Shown one piece after another: positions 23,116-36,242 of a stretch of 64,000 bases of DNA. A program made the position numbers and the translations under genes. How positions within the stretch are numbered: position 1 is the first letter of the stretch; every line of letters starts with the position of its first letter. The notes under the pieces are model-generated. The model had not been told where the DNA came from, searched no databases, and was given only the letters and a program-made list of their open reading frames with translations. The DNA lies in NCBI RefSeq assembly GCF_029168945.1, contig NC_083610.1, positions 70,795,580 through 70,859,579 on the forward strand, in the 5' to 3' direction. The DNA is from Cannabis sativa. Lineage: Eukaryota > Streptophyta > Magnoliopsida > Rosales > Cannabaceae.

Positions 23116-23877
23116 ATGTGTTTGGCCCTTAAAACACTTAGCTACCTGTAAATGATATTTTAGTGATCTAAGAAATAGTCACTGAAACAAGAGTTCATCC
23201 ATTTACTTCTATTTAGCTAAGCTCGAAGGGAATCATCACTTGACTTCTATACACCAATAGAAGCTATAGATTCCATATTTATGTTCAACGCTCCCACTCA
23301 ATCATACTATCATGTTCCCAAAATATACGTATCACCCTGACCCAAAAGTAGGCTTAACTAATAAATCAAAGAACATGAATAACACTCCTGAGATTGAGCC
23401 TAAGCATATCAGGATTTAAATTCTTTTAATCTAAGATCAACTAGTGATATTGACTTGGACAGATACAACGGTAAGTTTATAATATCTTGATAAGTTCAAT
23501 ATCGGTCTAGTCCAATGTATACTCCATACATTCGAAACTAGTATACTTTACCAATGTCCTGGAAAGAATGTAACACTTAATCCAAGTGTAAGTACACATC
23601 ATCGCTGATTATCACATCATTGTATATCCAAAACACTGATGAAACAGGGACTTAGTCTTTTGAATCATATAATCACAATCACATTCCACTGTGTTGACAA
23701 TACTGTAATTGTGAATAAATATATGTTTTGGACTTAACTGATTTTGTGCATATATTAAATATATATATATTAAACCATAAACATGAAAAATTCATGCAAA
23801 CATAAATCACTTCAAACTTCTTAGATTGATAACTAATCAGATTGTAATGGGTTTTATTTAAGGCACAAAACCCAACA
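23116..23877 (-). repeat. Left (3') LTR of element A, second part
   Basis: Resumes at ATGTGTTTGGCCC exactly where the right LTR continues after the corresponding CTCA and ends AAACCCAACA. It is followed by CTCCCACTTGCAC, the reverse complement of the polypurine tract. Confidence 0.88.
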
Positions 23878-25702
23878 AACTCCCACTTGCACTAACATAA
23901 AATAAATTGCGCATTCCAATCAATCTGTTGTCTTGATCTTCAGATCAAGTGTAGTATAATTGTATCCACCCAAACTTCTGGAACCAGGTTCATAAAAATA
24001 TTATGAAACATCCTTTACTATATGCTTTACTCATCAAGGGATACTGAAATCCTTACTACTTATTAAGTACATCTGAATAAACAGAAGACATATCTCTCAT
24101 ATTTTAAAATTTGGAACTGAGATAATACAGTGTAGAATTTTCTTCAGCAAAATAACTTTCTCGTAATTTCGAATTTGCAAAGTTATAAATCTTCTCTGGT
24201 AGAGCTTGAATTATTATAGAAGGGTTTTTACACTCTTGTAGAATAACTCCTCCACCCCCAGAGTAACCACCATCTCAAATTCTTAAATGAGTTGGGGGTA
24301 TATATAAGGATAACTAATATACAGTTCCTTAATATCTAACATATAGATCCCTTGCATAAATCTTTCTTGAGTATCTCCTAACGTTCCTTATTTGATTACA
24401 TCTCAGATAGCTCCCACTCAATAGTAGATGTCTGGTTAAATAATATTTTTAACCTCTTATTGTTTGGAGGGATATCTAGTTGTGACTTATTGTATTAGTC
24501 TGAAACTGTAAGTTTCTTTTAAGACTAAATCATCAACATAGAAGTCTAGTATTTGAAGTGTAAAATACTCGCTAGAGATTAAGTAATCAAATTAAGATAC
24601 CATAAAATGTTATGAGGATTAGAAATCTTGGCTCAAGTCATTCGAATAGACTATGCAAGAATTCTTCTATCTTATTCTCATAATTCTGATAAGTTATTTC
24701 TATCCACATGAATGGTTAGATTTGCTTTCTCAGTAGTGTTCTTAAGTTCCTATCACAAGTGTCAACCAAATGAAGATGGGTAAAGAATTTTAAAATTCTC
24801 CCACTCAATTAAGGTAGTGTGATACATTATCAAAGAACTTTATTGGTATCATTATTTATTACAACAGTAAATCTAAACTGGAACATATAATCAAGATCAA
24901 GGATTTATTCTGATAATAGCTAATTTATTATATTACTTCCATGTTTAAAGAAACTATGTGTTACAGGGAGTACTGTGGAATAAAGTCCACCCCTAAGAAT
25001 ATAGAGATTATGATCCACCCCTAAAGGTTATAGAGATCATGATTCTTTAAGTGTTATAGAGATTATGTTGAGTTGAATATAATCCAGAGTTCATTAGATA
25101 TAAAAGATCGTTGAACTGCATATTATTCTTAACTTTTCTCCACCCCTATCAGATCAAAAGATCATTTTATTGAACAAATTCTGAATAATTATTTTAGAAT
25201 TAACAATTATTCATAAACATAGAAATAATTTCTAGTGTTTATGTAGTAATAACTCTATGAAGAGTTTAAAATATTATAGAATTTGTACCAATAATTAAAA
25301 AAAACACTTACACATACAAACATATAAATATAATTGGTAATCGTTGTTTAAGATAAAGTAGATGAAGCTCAACTCATAAATTACAATTTATTTTAAAAAA
25401 ATAATTATAAAATTAAAGAAAAATTGTTTTGCAACATTATGAGAAAAGAACAGGGATAAAAATCCCAAACTAATAATTGAAATCCAAATTGTTTTTAAAC
25501 TGAAACAATTAATTCAAAAATAAATAAACGAGCTTCATCTTTATCTTGGACGAACTCCACCCCTTTGTCCAACTTTCGATTCAACTCACTAAGATAGCAC
25601 CTGAGTTCAAGCAGCTTGGGCTATAATAAGAAGAAAAACAAATAAACAGGGTTAGTAGTCCAGAATTAATAATCCAATTGGATAATAATCCACTAAAACT
25701 CA
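23878..25702 (-). pseudogene. Decayed 3' region of element A (lost pol)
   Basis: Between the gag end and the polypurine tract there is about 1.8 kb with no frame above background. It is clearly alignable to 42068-43862 of element B and in places to the degenerate pol of D (for example the GTGGTTACTCTGGGGGTGGA-like block). This suggests it derives from a drastically shortened and mutated pol. Just after gag an ATTGGAT-TCTGGAC block is present in both A and B; in B it encodes a WIFDSG-like string reminiscent of a copia protease. Confidence 0.5.
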
Positions 25703-26507
25703 TCAGTTTATAGAAAGAATACCTTGTTTCTTTGCAAGAAGTTTAGGACATTGGGGTTTCCAATGGCCTTTCTCATTGCAGTAGAAACACTTTCCTTTTA
25801 GTGTATCACCAAGAGCAGCAGCCTTTTTGTTCTTAACTGTTTTCACAGCTTAAGCTCGCTTCTTGGTATTTTTCCACTTCTTCTTTGTCTTGGGTCTTGA
25901 AGTAGATGCTACATGTGCCTTAGGTTTAATCGTCCCATTACCATTTCCAGAATTCTGAGGTTTACTCCCTTTCTTCTTGGGTCCTCCAATCAAATTTTCA
26001 TATGTCTGAAGGTCATTGACTAATGTGTGAAAGTCTTGCTCCTTTTCATTCATGACATTATTTGATGTATAGGGCAGAAAAGCTGCAGTCAGACTATTCA
26101 AGATAAGACTTACTTGAGTTGTCTGATCCATTTCAGTACCATGATTTTGGGCTTCTTGGAAATAACCTGCCATTTGGAGAAGGTGATCACACGCATTCTG
26201 ATGGGGTTCCATCCGTGCATTGATGAATTTCTGCAGCCGTGTCGGTTTTTGCAAACCTTGTTTTTAAGGTGTCAACCATGCTAGAAAGCATGAAGTATCG
26301 AGCTTTATTGTTAGCATTCTGCCAACGCTCGAACTTCTCTTTAACATCTTTAGTTGCATTGTCACCCGACTGTTCAGGAGACGGCTCAGTTAACACAAAC
26401 AGGGCACTTTCACCTATGAGAGCAATATTAATGTTCTCATTCCATTTTGGGAAGTTAGATCCATTTAGCTTATTTTTAGTCAAGAGTGATAACATGGAAT
26501 TTGACAT
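25703..26507 (-). pseudogene. Copia-type Gag of element A (broken)
   Basis: Begins MSNSMLSLLTKNKLNGSNFP (ATG at 26507), a UBN2/copia Gag start, and continues QNANNKARYFMLSSMVDTLKTRF. Compared with B about 74 nt are missing near 26230, shifting the frame. It then reads INARMEPHQNACDHLLQMAG, SLILNSLTAAFLPYTSN and ENLIGGPKKKG, has a TAA at 25847-25849, and still encodes the zinc knuckle CFYCNEKGHWKPQC before a TGA at 25703. Gag packages RNA in the virus-like particle; this copy is non-functional. Confidence 0.85.
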
Positions 26508-27959
26508 GGCTATACAGGATACTACAAAATAATAAATAGAAATCAATTATGGTTTAACACAAAATCTAATTCATAAATTATTAGCACATAGGAAGTAGGA
26601 ATGACAAGAGAAAATACTAAAAATATAAAATCCTAAATAATTTCCAAGGTTTTCAACAAACTGATATCAGTGTCCCGTTTAGGCGAGAGTCAAAGCTACC
26701 ATCCATTGAATAGAGTTGTCAGCTCATCCAAAATAATAAATATTCTAGCAACCTTTTATTCGATCGAAAAGAGAATCCGGCGTTGTCCCGTTTAGGCGAG
26801 AGTCAAGGTCATTTCTATTTCATGAGCTTCCACCATTAGGGTGATCAATACTAATATAAAACACTTACAAATATACTTATCTTTCGAGATTAAACAGTGC
26901 TAAGTTGCTAATGAACGTTCCTCCATTAGGGAGGATTACTCACTAAAACAAAAGTTATGTAAAACCAACAATGGAGATCGAATTTCTTAATAATAATAAA
27001 GCTCATTATTTAAAATGTATTTTCTTTTATTATTTATAATATATATTCATTAAATATCAAATTTAGAATAAAACTCTAAATAGAATTTAATTTAATATTT
27101 ATAAAATTATACTTAGATGGTTATGAAAATAAATTGAATTATTTCCATCTTAGTATCAATTTTCCAATAAATATTAAGAAAATTATTTAATTTAAGTTGT
27201 ATTAATTTAAATTAATTTGCAACTCAAATTTAAATTTTTAGTAGAATATATTTATTGTATTTCGAAAAAATATAAAACTATACTATTTTCGAAATAATTA
27301 CTAAAAAAATACTTTAAGCAAAAATATTATCTATCTAGATTTTCTTTTGACTAATTAATTCAATTTCTAATAATAATATATTTTAGTTCATTTATTTTAA
27401 ATTAATCATTAAATGAAAAAAATCATTGATTTAAGTTGGTTCAAAAATTAATTAAAATAAATAATTAATTTACAACTTTAATCTATTTTTTAAGATAAAT
27501 TCAAAATCATATTGCATAATCAAATGAAATTTTGAAATTGATTAATAAAATAAATAAAATATATTTTGAAAATTATTCAAATTTAAGTTGTAAAAAAAAT
27601 TTCAACTTAAAATAATTTTCTATTTAATTAAATGTCATGAAAAAAAATATTTAAGTATCATGATGAAAATCAACTTAGATATTTTATTTTTCAATTTAAT
27701 TAAATACATTAAATTCAAGAAATAAATAATTAAGTATAGAGAAGGCTTAATTATTAATCTCTAGTTTAATACTAGGAAAAATATTCTTACCTTTAATTGT
27801 ACCAAAATTAATTATAAAACAATTAATTTCACAATGTATAATATTTTCCTATTTAATATTAGAAAAAATAACTAGTCTAGAAATAACTATCTAGAAAATA
27901 TCTTAATTTAACTAAGTATCTTTTCAAAATTTTGAAAAATATCTAATTTAAGTTGTTAT
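26508..27959 (-). other. Untranslated leader of element A (gag-proximal part)
   Basis: AT-rich, alignable with 44734-46232 of B. It contains two copies of TGTCCCGTTTAGGCGAGAGT (26671 and 26784), two ATTA-loop hairpins (about 26830-26845 and 26921-26936) and, on the minus strand between the motif copies, the remains of a 15-codon upstream ORF whose ATG is ATA here. It ends where copia D is inserted (target flank GTTAT). Confidence 0.65.
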
Positions 27960-28159
27960 TGTTAGGTTTTATGCCCTAAATAAAACTCATTTCAATATAA
28001 TCAGATTTACTTATTAATATAGATCAGAAATAACATTTGATGTTGCATGGCTCACATGATTTATTTCATGATTATATGTACATAATGTATAAATTCATCT
28101 GAAACCCTTTTCACATACTTGATCGTGTTTATTGTGCCGTCAACACATTGGAAAGTAAA
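27960..28159 (+). repeat. Partial 5' LTR of element D
   Basis: 200 bp nearly identical to the start of the 3' LTR (39088-39290), cut at GGAAAGTAAA by the insertion of C; the 3' LTR continues through this point with CATGACTATG. Confidence 0.85.
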
Positions 28160-30415
28160 TGTAACACCCTAACTAACATAGGCGTATTACCTGATTTTTA
28201 AACATGCTGTGCAGCTCGTTACTAATCAACGAGGTTTATGGAAAACGTGATTAATTAAAATTTTTGCTTTTTAATTAAACTTGTAAAATAATATTACAAA
28301 AGACTCGGGATCCCGATTACAAAATCATTTACAAAAAGCTTTAACTGTTCATACAAAATAGATGTCGCCTAGCGACTAGTTACAAAATCAGCCTCGCTGT
28401 CCCGAGGATCGTACTCTCCAGGCCTAACCGCCCCGACATGTACAATCTTCACAAGCTCGTTCACGGTCCATCAGCTTTAGCCTTGCCTTTACCTACACAT
28501 AAACGTAGAACTGTGAGTCGACAGACTCAGTAAGAAAAGCATAATAATACTCATACATAAATCCCTGTCATGATCAGACGCCCATACCCCTGATCACCAC
28601 CCTAACAGCCGTGTCCAACACGATACTGAGTCCCGCTACTGCCGTGTCCAACACGGTACTGAGCCACTACTGCCGTGTCCAACACGATACTGAGTTCTGA
28701 ACGTTCATAGGGACGGTACTATTGACACGTAACAACCTGATCGGTCGAACCGGCCATACTCCGCCGCCGGTCATACTCCAAATTTCGTACCGACGTGTTA
28801 CTATATCCACCTGATCGGTCGAACCGGTCATACTCCGGCTGCTGGTCATACTCCAGCCTGTACCGACGTCACAGGGTTGGATGGTTCGAAGCCAACATAC
28901 ATAACTAATGTAATCTAACAGGCTTCCTACATGCACGCTAAACATGTAATCTACATATGCATACTGTTATACTAATCTTACCTGGATTCCGAATTCAGGT
29001 GTGCCGTCAACTCGATCGGAACTTAACTGCGCGGTGGATTACAGGCTCCTAAACCATAAAAATCACAACACTATAAGTGACACGCTAAATCACTTCCCGG
29101 GGACTTAAACTAGGAACTAAAAGTTTCGCTATCGATAAAAAGCATGGCAATACCCCTTAAAACATAAAATCGAGGAAATCTAGGGTTTCTTAAAATTCCC
29201 CAACCGGTAGACCGGTTCTGCAACCGGAATTCCGATTCTGGGAATTACTGGACCCTCATCCGGAATTCCGGTTGCACAACCGGAATTCCAGTTCCTCGCA
29301 GGAATTTTTCAAAAATTCATAACTCGATCAATTCCAACCCAAATCACACAAGATCTTCCAGACCTGTTCTATATGACCCAAATAATCATTCAAAGGCAAC
29401 AAGACTACCCAGAACTCACAGATTCACAAAACACCATTAGAGACCAAGCTTTGAGTTCCAAAACTCAAACTTGGTTAGAATCCACTAACATGCAATCAAA
29501 CTAGATTAAACCTACATAATCATGCATAACTAAACCTCTGAAAAAGAAAACAACCAACTACAGCAAGTAATTACAGATTCAACATAGATTTTTCAAAATT
29601 CATGTTCTTGAGCTAAAAACTTCAAAACTTGAATTTAAGCAACCATCATGCAAACACTAGCTCTAAACTACTTGAAATAGCAAGATTAAACCACAGAAAA
29701 TAACCACAATTCACAGCAGCAAGAACATAATAAAATCAAGCATGCATCATCATCTTTTCACACATTTTTTCTAAAATTACAAAAAGAAAAGGTTAGAAAC
29801 TTTACCAAGGATTTGAAGAACACTTAGATTGAAGGAAACTAGCTTTAAAATCAAAAATTCCAGCCCTTGGAACACTCTTCCAGCCGAGAGAGAAAGAGAG
29901 GAAAAGAGAGAGTGTGTGATTTTGAAGTGTTTTTCTATTTTTTTTTACTAAGTGTAGAAAATGAAAAGAAAATGACTTTTAAGGCATATTACACTTAATT
30001 TCAGCCAAATAAAACATAATAAAACATTTATTTTTCATTTAACAAAATCACAAAAAGACAAAATATCATTGGGGCAAAAAGACCATTTTGCCCCTCCACA
30101 CCAAAATCACATAAATAACTCTAAAGGGGTATTTTTGGGAAATTCTAAATTCCCGGCCATTCCCGACATTCCCAATGTCTACTAACCCGTCCCAAGCTAC
30201 TAACATACTAAGTTGTGATTTCTACTGAGCCAAACACCGGGTTCCAAAATACCGGGCACCGGAATGCAAAATTATGCAATCTACTACATGACATAAAAAT
30301 GCATTTTGAATTCAATAAATAACAGTATAATAAATTATTTAAATGGCTATAAATAATTTTCATAATTAATCATAATTAACTGCTAATTTCCAAATTAAAC
30401 TAAGCGGTCTTTACA
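28160..30415 (-). repeat. 3' LTR of chromovirus C, 2.26 kb
   Basis: TG...CA bounded, followed on the internal side by a C-run (coding-strand polypurine tract). It contains three copies of a CCGTGTCCAACACG unit (28608-28694) and a 74-bp duplication starting ACCTGATCGGTCGAACCGG (28735 and 28809). It contains no gene. Confidence 0.8.
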
Positions 30416-30431
30416 ACTATCCCCCCCTTAA
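30416..30431 (-). promoter_or_regulatory. Polypurine tract of chromovirus C
   Basis: On the coding strand an A/G run with seven G precedes the LTR by a few bases, the usual plus-strand priming position. Confidence 0.65.
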
Positions 30432-33400
30432 AAGGATTTCGTCCCCGAAATCTAACCTGAATAACTCTGGATATTGAGCTCTCATATCTGACTCTAGCTC
30501 CCAGGTGGCTTCCTCCACCTTGCTGTTTCTCCAGAGAACCTTGACCAATGCTATGGTCTTATTTCGAAGGACTTTATCCTTTCCATCCAGGATCTGCACT
30601 GGCTGTTCCTCATAAGTCATGTCTGGCTGTAGCTCAAGGCTCTCATAACTGAGTATATGAGAGGGATCTGAAACGTATTTTCTCAACATCGAGACATGGA
30701 ATACGTTGTGAACTGCTGATAAGGCTGGAGGCAATGCTAACCGATATGCCACTTGACCTATCTTCTCGAGAATCTCAAAAGGTCCCGTAAATCTAGGGCA
30801 TAACTTGCCTCTTTTCCCGAAACGTTTAATCCCCTTCATCGGAGATACCCGTAAAAACACATGGTCCCCTACTTGGAACTCAACATCTCTGCGTTTCGAA
30901 TCTGCATAACTCTTCTGTCTGCTCTGTGAGGCAAGCATTCTAGCTTTTATCTTTTCTATTGCCTCATTGGTCCGCTGCACTGACTCTGGACCTAGGTACT
31001 TCCTCTCCCCTGTCTCATCCCAGTGGATGGGAGATCTACACTTCCTACCGTATAACAGTTCATAGGGAGCCATCCCTTTCGTACTCTGATAACTGTTGTT
31101 GTAAGAAAATTCTATCAACGGTAGATACTTATTCCATGAGCCTTCGAAATCCATAACACAGGCTCTCAACATGTCCTCCAATATCTAAATTGTCCTTTCG
31201 GACTGACCATCTGTCTGAGGATGGAACGCTGTACTGAATTTCAGCTTTGTACCCATTGCTCGTTGCAAACTCTGCCAAAATTTGGAGGTGAACTTCGGAT
31301 CCCTGTCCGAAACTATAGACTTCGGTACCCCGTGAAGTCTCACTATCTCTCTGACATACAACTCTGCCAACTGATCCACTGTAAATGTTGTTCTAACCGG
31401 CAGAAAATGAGCAGATTTCATAAATCGATCCACCACTACCCAGATGGAATCAAATAAACCCGTGGTCCTAGGTAACCCGACCACAAAATCCATCGTGATA
31501 TCTTCCCATTTCCATTCTGGTAGGGTTAAAGGCTGCAACAACCCTGTTGGTCTCTGATGTTCAGCCTTAATCTGCTGACAAGTGAGGCATCTCGATACGA
31601 ATTCTACCAAATTCTTCTTCATACCGCTCCACCAGAAGTACGGTTTAAGATCTTGGTACATCTTAGTGGTGTCGGGATGCAGAGAATACGGAGTAGAATG
31701 AGCCTTCTCAAAGATCTCATTCCTAAGTTCCACACTATTTGGAACACAAACCCTAGCTTTATATAAAAGCATCCCGCTGTCTGACACTGAAAAGTCTTTG
31801 GCTTGACCAGCCAACACCTCATCTCTGATCTTCACTAACTCTGGATCCGTCCTCTGAGCGACTTTTATTCTTTCCAACAGGTCAGATTGCAGCGTTAAGT
31901 TGTGAAGCTGACCTACCACCAACTCAATGCTGGATCTAACCATATCCTCTGCTAGCTGAGGTGAGATCTGAACCATACTAGCTACTTGCCCGGGACCCTT
32001 TCTGCTCAGGGCATCGGCCACTACATTGGCTTTTCCGGGGTGATAGAGGATCTCACAGTCGTAATCTTTCACTAATTCCAACCAACGCCTTTGTCTCATA
32101 TTCAAATCCTTCTGAGTAAAGAAATATTTGAGACTTTTATGGTCGGTATAGATTTCACACTTTTCCCCATAAAGATAATGTCGCCAAATCTTCAATGCCA
32201 AAACCACTGCGGCCAACTCCAGGTCATGAGTCGGGTATCGCTGCTCATAATCCTTTAACTGACGGGAGGCATAAGCGATAACCTGATCGGCTTGCATCAA
32301 TACACACCCCAAACCATGTTTGGATGCGTCACAATAAACTACGAACTTCTCCTTATCGGAAGGCAAAGCTAGCACTGGAGCGGTAATCAACCTCTGTTTT
32401 AGCTCCTGAAAACTAGCTTCGCACTTATCTGACCAGATAAACCGCTGATTTTTCTTTGTAAGTTCGGTTAGGGGCATTGAGATTTTTGAAAACCCTTCCA
32501 CGAACCTACGGTAGTACCCAGCTAAACCCAAGAAGCTTCTGATCTCTGTCACTGTCTTCGGTCTCGGCCAATCCCTGACGGATTCAATTTTCCCGGGATC
32601 CACCTTGATCCCATCTTTGCTCACAATGTGCCCTAGGAAGGACACCTGAGATAGCCAGAACTCACATTTCTTAAACTTGGCATAAAGCTTGTGTTCCCGA
32701 AGCCGTTGCAGTACCATCTGAAGATGTAATTCATGCTCCTCTTCTGATTGAGATTACACGAGGATGTCGTCGATAAACACAATCACACAGATATCGAGGA
32801 AATCCTTGAATACTCTATTCATCAAGTCCATGAATGTTGCAGGAGCATTGGTTAGTCCGAATGACATAACCAGAAATTCGTAATGTCCATACCTAGTGCG
32901 GAAAGCCGTCTTGGGAATGTCCTCCTCTCAGATTCTCAACTGATGATAACCCGAATGGAGATCAATCTTAGAAAAGACCGTCTTCCCCTGAAGCTGATCG
33001 AACAAATCATCGATCCTAGGTAATGGATATTTATTCTTCACCGTCAGCTTGTTCAATTCCCTATAGTCGATGCACATCCTCATAGATCCATCCTTCTTCT
33101 TCACGAATAAAACCGGGGCTCCCCAGGGTGACACACTGGGCCGATTAAACCCTATGTCAAGCAACCCTTGGAGCTGAATCTTTAATTCCTTAAGTTCAGC
33201 TGGAGCCATCCTATACGGGGCTTTGGAAATCGGTTCCACCCCTGGTGCCAAGTCTATCCCGAAGTCAATCTCTCGCTGAGGTGGTAACCCTGGAAGTTCT
33301 TCGGGAAAAATATCCAAAAATTCCCGAACCACTTTGATATCCTCTGGCCGAATGGTATCTGGCCGAGTGGTGTCCACCACCACTGCCAGAAACCCTAAAC

Positions 33401-33989
33401 AACCGCCGTGCAACAATTCTCTAGCTGACATGGCCGAAATCACCGGGATCCGAGATCCCTGAACTGAACCAACAAACACAAATGGTTCTTCACTTTCCGG
33501 TTGGAAGATCACCATCTTCCTTTTACAATCAATGCTCGCCGAATATTTAGATAGGAAATCCATTCCTAAAATAATATCGAACTCTACTAAACTCATCTCT
33601 ATCAGATCAGCACTTAACTCCCTACCATCTATCCTGATCGGCATAGACCTAATCCATCTGTTGGAGATAACCAACTCTCCGCCAGGTAATAGGGTTCCAA
33701 ACCCTGATTCATATCTATCGTACGGTCTATCCAATTTACTAAAGACTCTGGCCGCCACATAAGAATGTGTAGCCCCAGAATCAAACAAAGACCGAATATA
33801 GCGAGTTATTAATAGAAAGCCGACTCCGTGACAACCGATGGGCCGGCATCCGCATCGCCCGAGTGATGGCGAACACCCCGCCGGAGTGGGTATCGCCGAG
33901 CTCTCGGTGCCTACGAACGGAGCCGGGGACGATCCCTCTTGAAGTGTCCGGCATGCCACGGTGAAAGCAACCCCGACCTTTGCACTCAC
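30417..33989 (-). pseudogene. Chromovirus C pol: protease, RT, RNase H, integrase, chromodomain
   Basis: One minus-strand frame runs through protease ([12 protein letters not shown]), reverse transcriptase ([23 protein letters not shown]), RNase H ([15 protein letters not shown]), the integrase HHCC finger, catalytic blocks ([37 protein letters not shown]) and a C-terminal chromodomain-type motif. Three in-frame stops break it: TGA at 32928-32930 where the family has Arg, TAA at 32754-32756 in place of Tyr of the FIDDILVYS box, and TAG at 31185-31187 where Gln is expected. Two of the three fit C-to-T change on the coding strand. The domain order with integrase last in pol is that of Ty3/gypsy. 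Confidence 0.9.
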
Positions 33990-34428
33990 CCCGATGGTGC
34001 CTTTTGCGCCTAGGGCACTCAGATAGGAGAATCGGGTCTCGCACCACCAGACGACTCCTCTCGTTCGGTTCCCCCGAACCTCTTGTTCTGACTCGAGCCA
34101 CCGGAAGCAGTGGGTGCTCTCTTCCTCTGATCAATGGCCGAACCGCTACTCCCCCTGCTAAAGCCTGATGCAGGAGGGGTAGGAGCCCCGCCACTCGCCG
34201 GAGTACTAGCTGACTCCGACATACACCCAACTGCGCCCTCAGCTCGCAGTGCCTTCTCCACCATCTGAGCATAGGTGGTGCTGTCGTCCGTGGTGATCAT
34301 CAAGTCGTGTTTAATCTTCGCATTCAACCCATCCAGGTACTTATCTTTCTTGCTGAAGTCAGTCGGCACAATTCTCGAGGCTAACCTCTCCAACCGATCA
34401 AACTGAGTAGTATACTCAGTGACTAATC
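33781..34428 (-). pseudogene. Chromovirus C Gag, C-terminal part
   Basis: Starts abruptly inside Gag (EYTTQFDRLERLASRIV), continues KKDKYLDGLNAKIKHDLM and a Ser/Gly/Pro-rich linker, then after a frameshift near 34030 a degenerate zinc knuckle region (CFHRGMPD, with Arg where the second Cys should be). Another shift near 33810 leads into the protease. The missing N-terminus reflects the truncation of the whole element. Confidence 0.8.
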
Positions 34429-36197
34429 AACTTAAATCTGAATATCTTTTGAATTTCAAATTTCAAAATTAAGTTGAGGAATTTTAGGCATTGGTTATTA
34501 AGATTCTTTAGATATTTTTTAAGTTAATATCTTTTCGAATATTAACTAAAAATGGAATATTTTAGATATTTTTAAGTTAACATCTTTTCAAATATTAACT
34601 TAAAATGGAATATTTTCAAATTAAGTGGTTACAACTTAATTTTTGATATTTAATTAAATTTAAATTTGAAAATATTTAAGTTCTAGATTTTTTCTAATAT
34701 AACTTAAATTAGATATTTTTTCAAATTTTGTGGAAAAGATACTTAGTCAAATAAGATATTTTCTAGATAGTTATTTCTAGACTACTTATTATTTCTAATA
34801 TTAAATAGGAAAATATTATACATTGTGAAATTAATTATTTAAATAATTAATTTCGGTATAATTTATTTTAAGTATATTTTTTCCTAGTATTAAACTAGAG
34901 ATTAATAATTAAGCCTTCTCTACACTTAATTATTTATTTCTTGAATTTAATACATTTAATTAATTTGAAAATTAAATATCTAAGTTGATTCTCATCATCA
35001 TACTTAAATATTTCTTTTTCATGACACTTAATTAAATTGAAAATTATTTTTAGTTGAAATTTATTTTTTCAACTAAATTTAAATAATTTTCAAAATATAT
35101 TTTTTCTTTATTTTATTAATCAAATTTCGAAATTGCATTTCTTAAATGCTGGAATTTCAAATTTTATTTGAAAAATAGATTAAGTTGTAAATAAATTATT
35201 TATTTTAATTCATTCTTGGATCAACTTAAATCAATGATTTTTTCATTTATTGATTAATTAAAATAAATTGAATTAAAGTATATTATTAGAAATTGAATTA
35301 ATTAGTCAAAGGAAAATCTAGATAGATGATATTTTTGCTTGAAGTATTTTTCTAGTGTATTTAATTAAATAGAAAATTAATATTTAAGTTGATTTTCATC
35401 ATCATACTTAAATATTTGAAATTTTTCTTATATATTTAATTAAATAGAAAAATTATATTTTTTGTTGTAAATTAATTTTATTAATTAATTTTGGGCCAAC
35501 ATTAAATTAGAATAATTTTTCCAGGGTTAGTTTTTTATTTTAACATGCATTTTCGAAAATTATTTCCTAGAATACTTTAATTTTTCGAAATGAAATATAT
35601 ATATTTATAGAAAATTAAATTTGAGTTGTAAATTAATTTAAATTAATTTTGTAACAACTTAAATTGAATATTTTTCTAAATATTTATTGGAAATTATTAC
35701 TAAGATGGAAATAATTCATGTTATTTTCATATCCATCTAAGTAAAATTTATAAATATTAAATTAAAATTTATATTTAGAATTTTTCATTCTAAATTAGAA
35801 ATTTTAAATAAATATATATTTAAAATAAATAAATTAAATAAAGAGAATCAAAGAAAATACAACTCACTTTAAATAATGAGCTTGATTATTATTAAGATAT
35901 TCGATCTCCATTGTTGGTCTTACAAAAGTTAAATGTTTTCAATATAACCTCGAGACGCTAGACTTCGTCCCCCTATGGATGGTTATTCGTTGAACGCATT
36001 TAACACCGTAAGATTTCATTTGATAAGTGTTTTGTGAGTTTTCGTCTCAATTTAGACTCTCCCCTACGGTGACTACTTAGAGATAAACTCATAAAACATG
36101 AAACAATGGTGTAAGCTCATAAAATAAGAATAACCTTGACTCTCGCCTACCGGGACAACGTTGGATTCTTATTTTGATCGAATAAAAGGTTGCTAGA

Positions 36198-36242
36198 ATG
36201 GTTTCTATTTTAGATGAGCTGACAACTCTATTCAATAAATGA
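36198..36242 (+). CDS. Short upstream ORF in the leader of element D
   Basis: 14-residue frame MVSILDELTTLFNK, equivalent to 44914-44961 of element B, again flanked by the two leader motif copies (36136 and 36247). Confidence 0.33.
   Translation: MVSILDELTTLFNK

Larger units (their letters stand above)
28160..34428 (-). mobile_element. Ty3/gypsy chromovirus C (Tekay/Del-like), 5' truncated
   Basis: The minus-strand 3' LTR (28160-30415) has ends TGTAACACC/...TTTACA in plus orientation, i.e. TGTAAAGACC...GGTGTTACA on the coding strand. Internal pol and part of gag follow to about 34428, where the sequence changes abruptly into copia D. The N-terminal part of gag, the primer site and the 5' LTR are missing. 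The long LTR and a C-terminal chromodomain-type motif (VKVLWRNSKVEEATWE) indicate the Tekay/Del lineage. It is inserted in the 5' LTR of D (flank GTAAA); the other target copy was lost with the 5' end. Confidence 0.85.
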
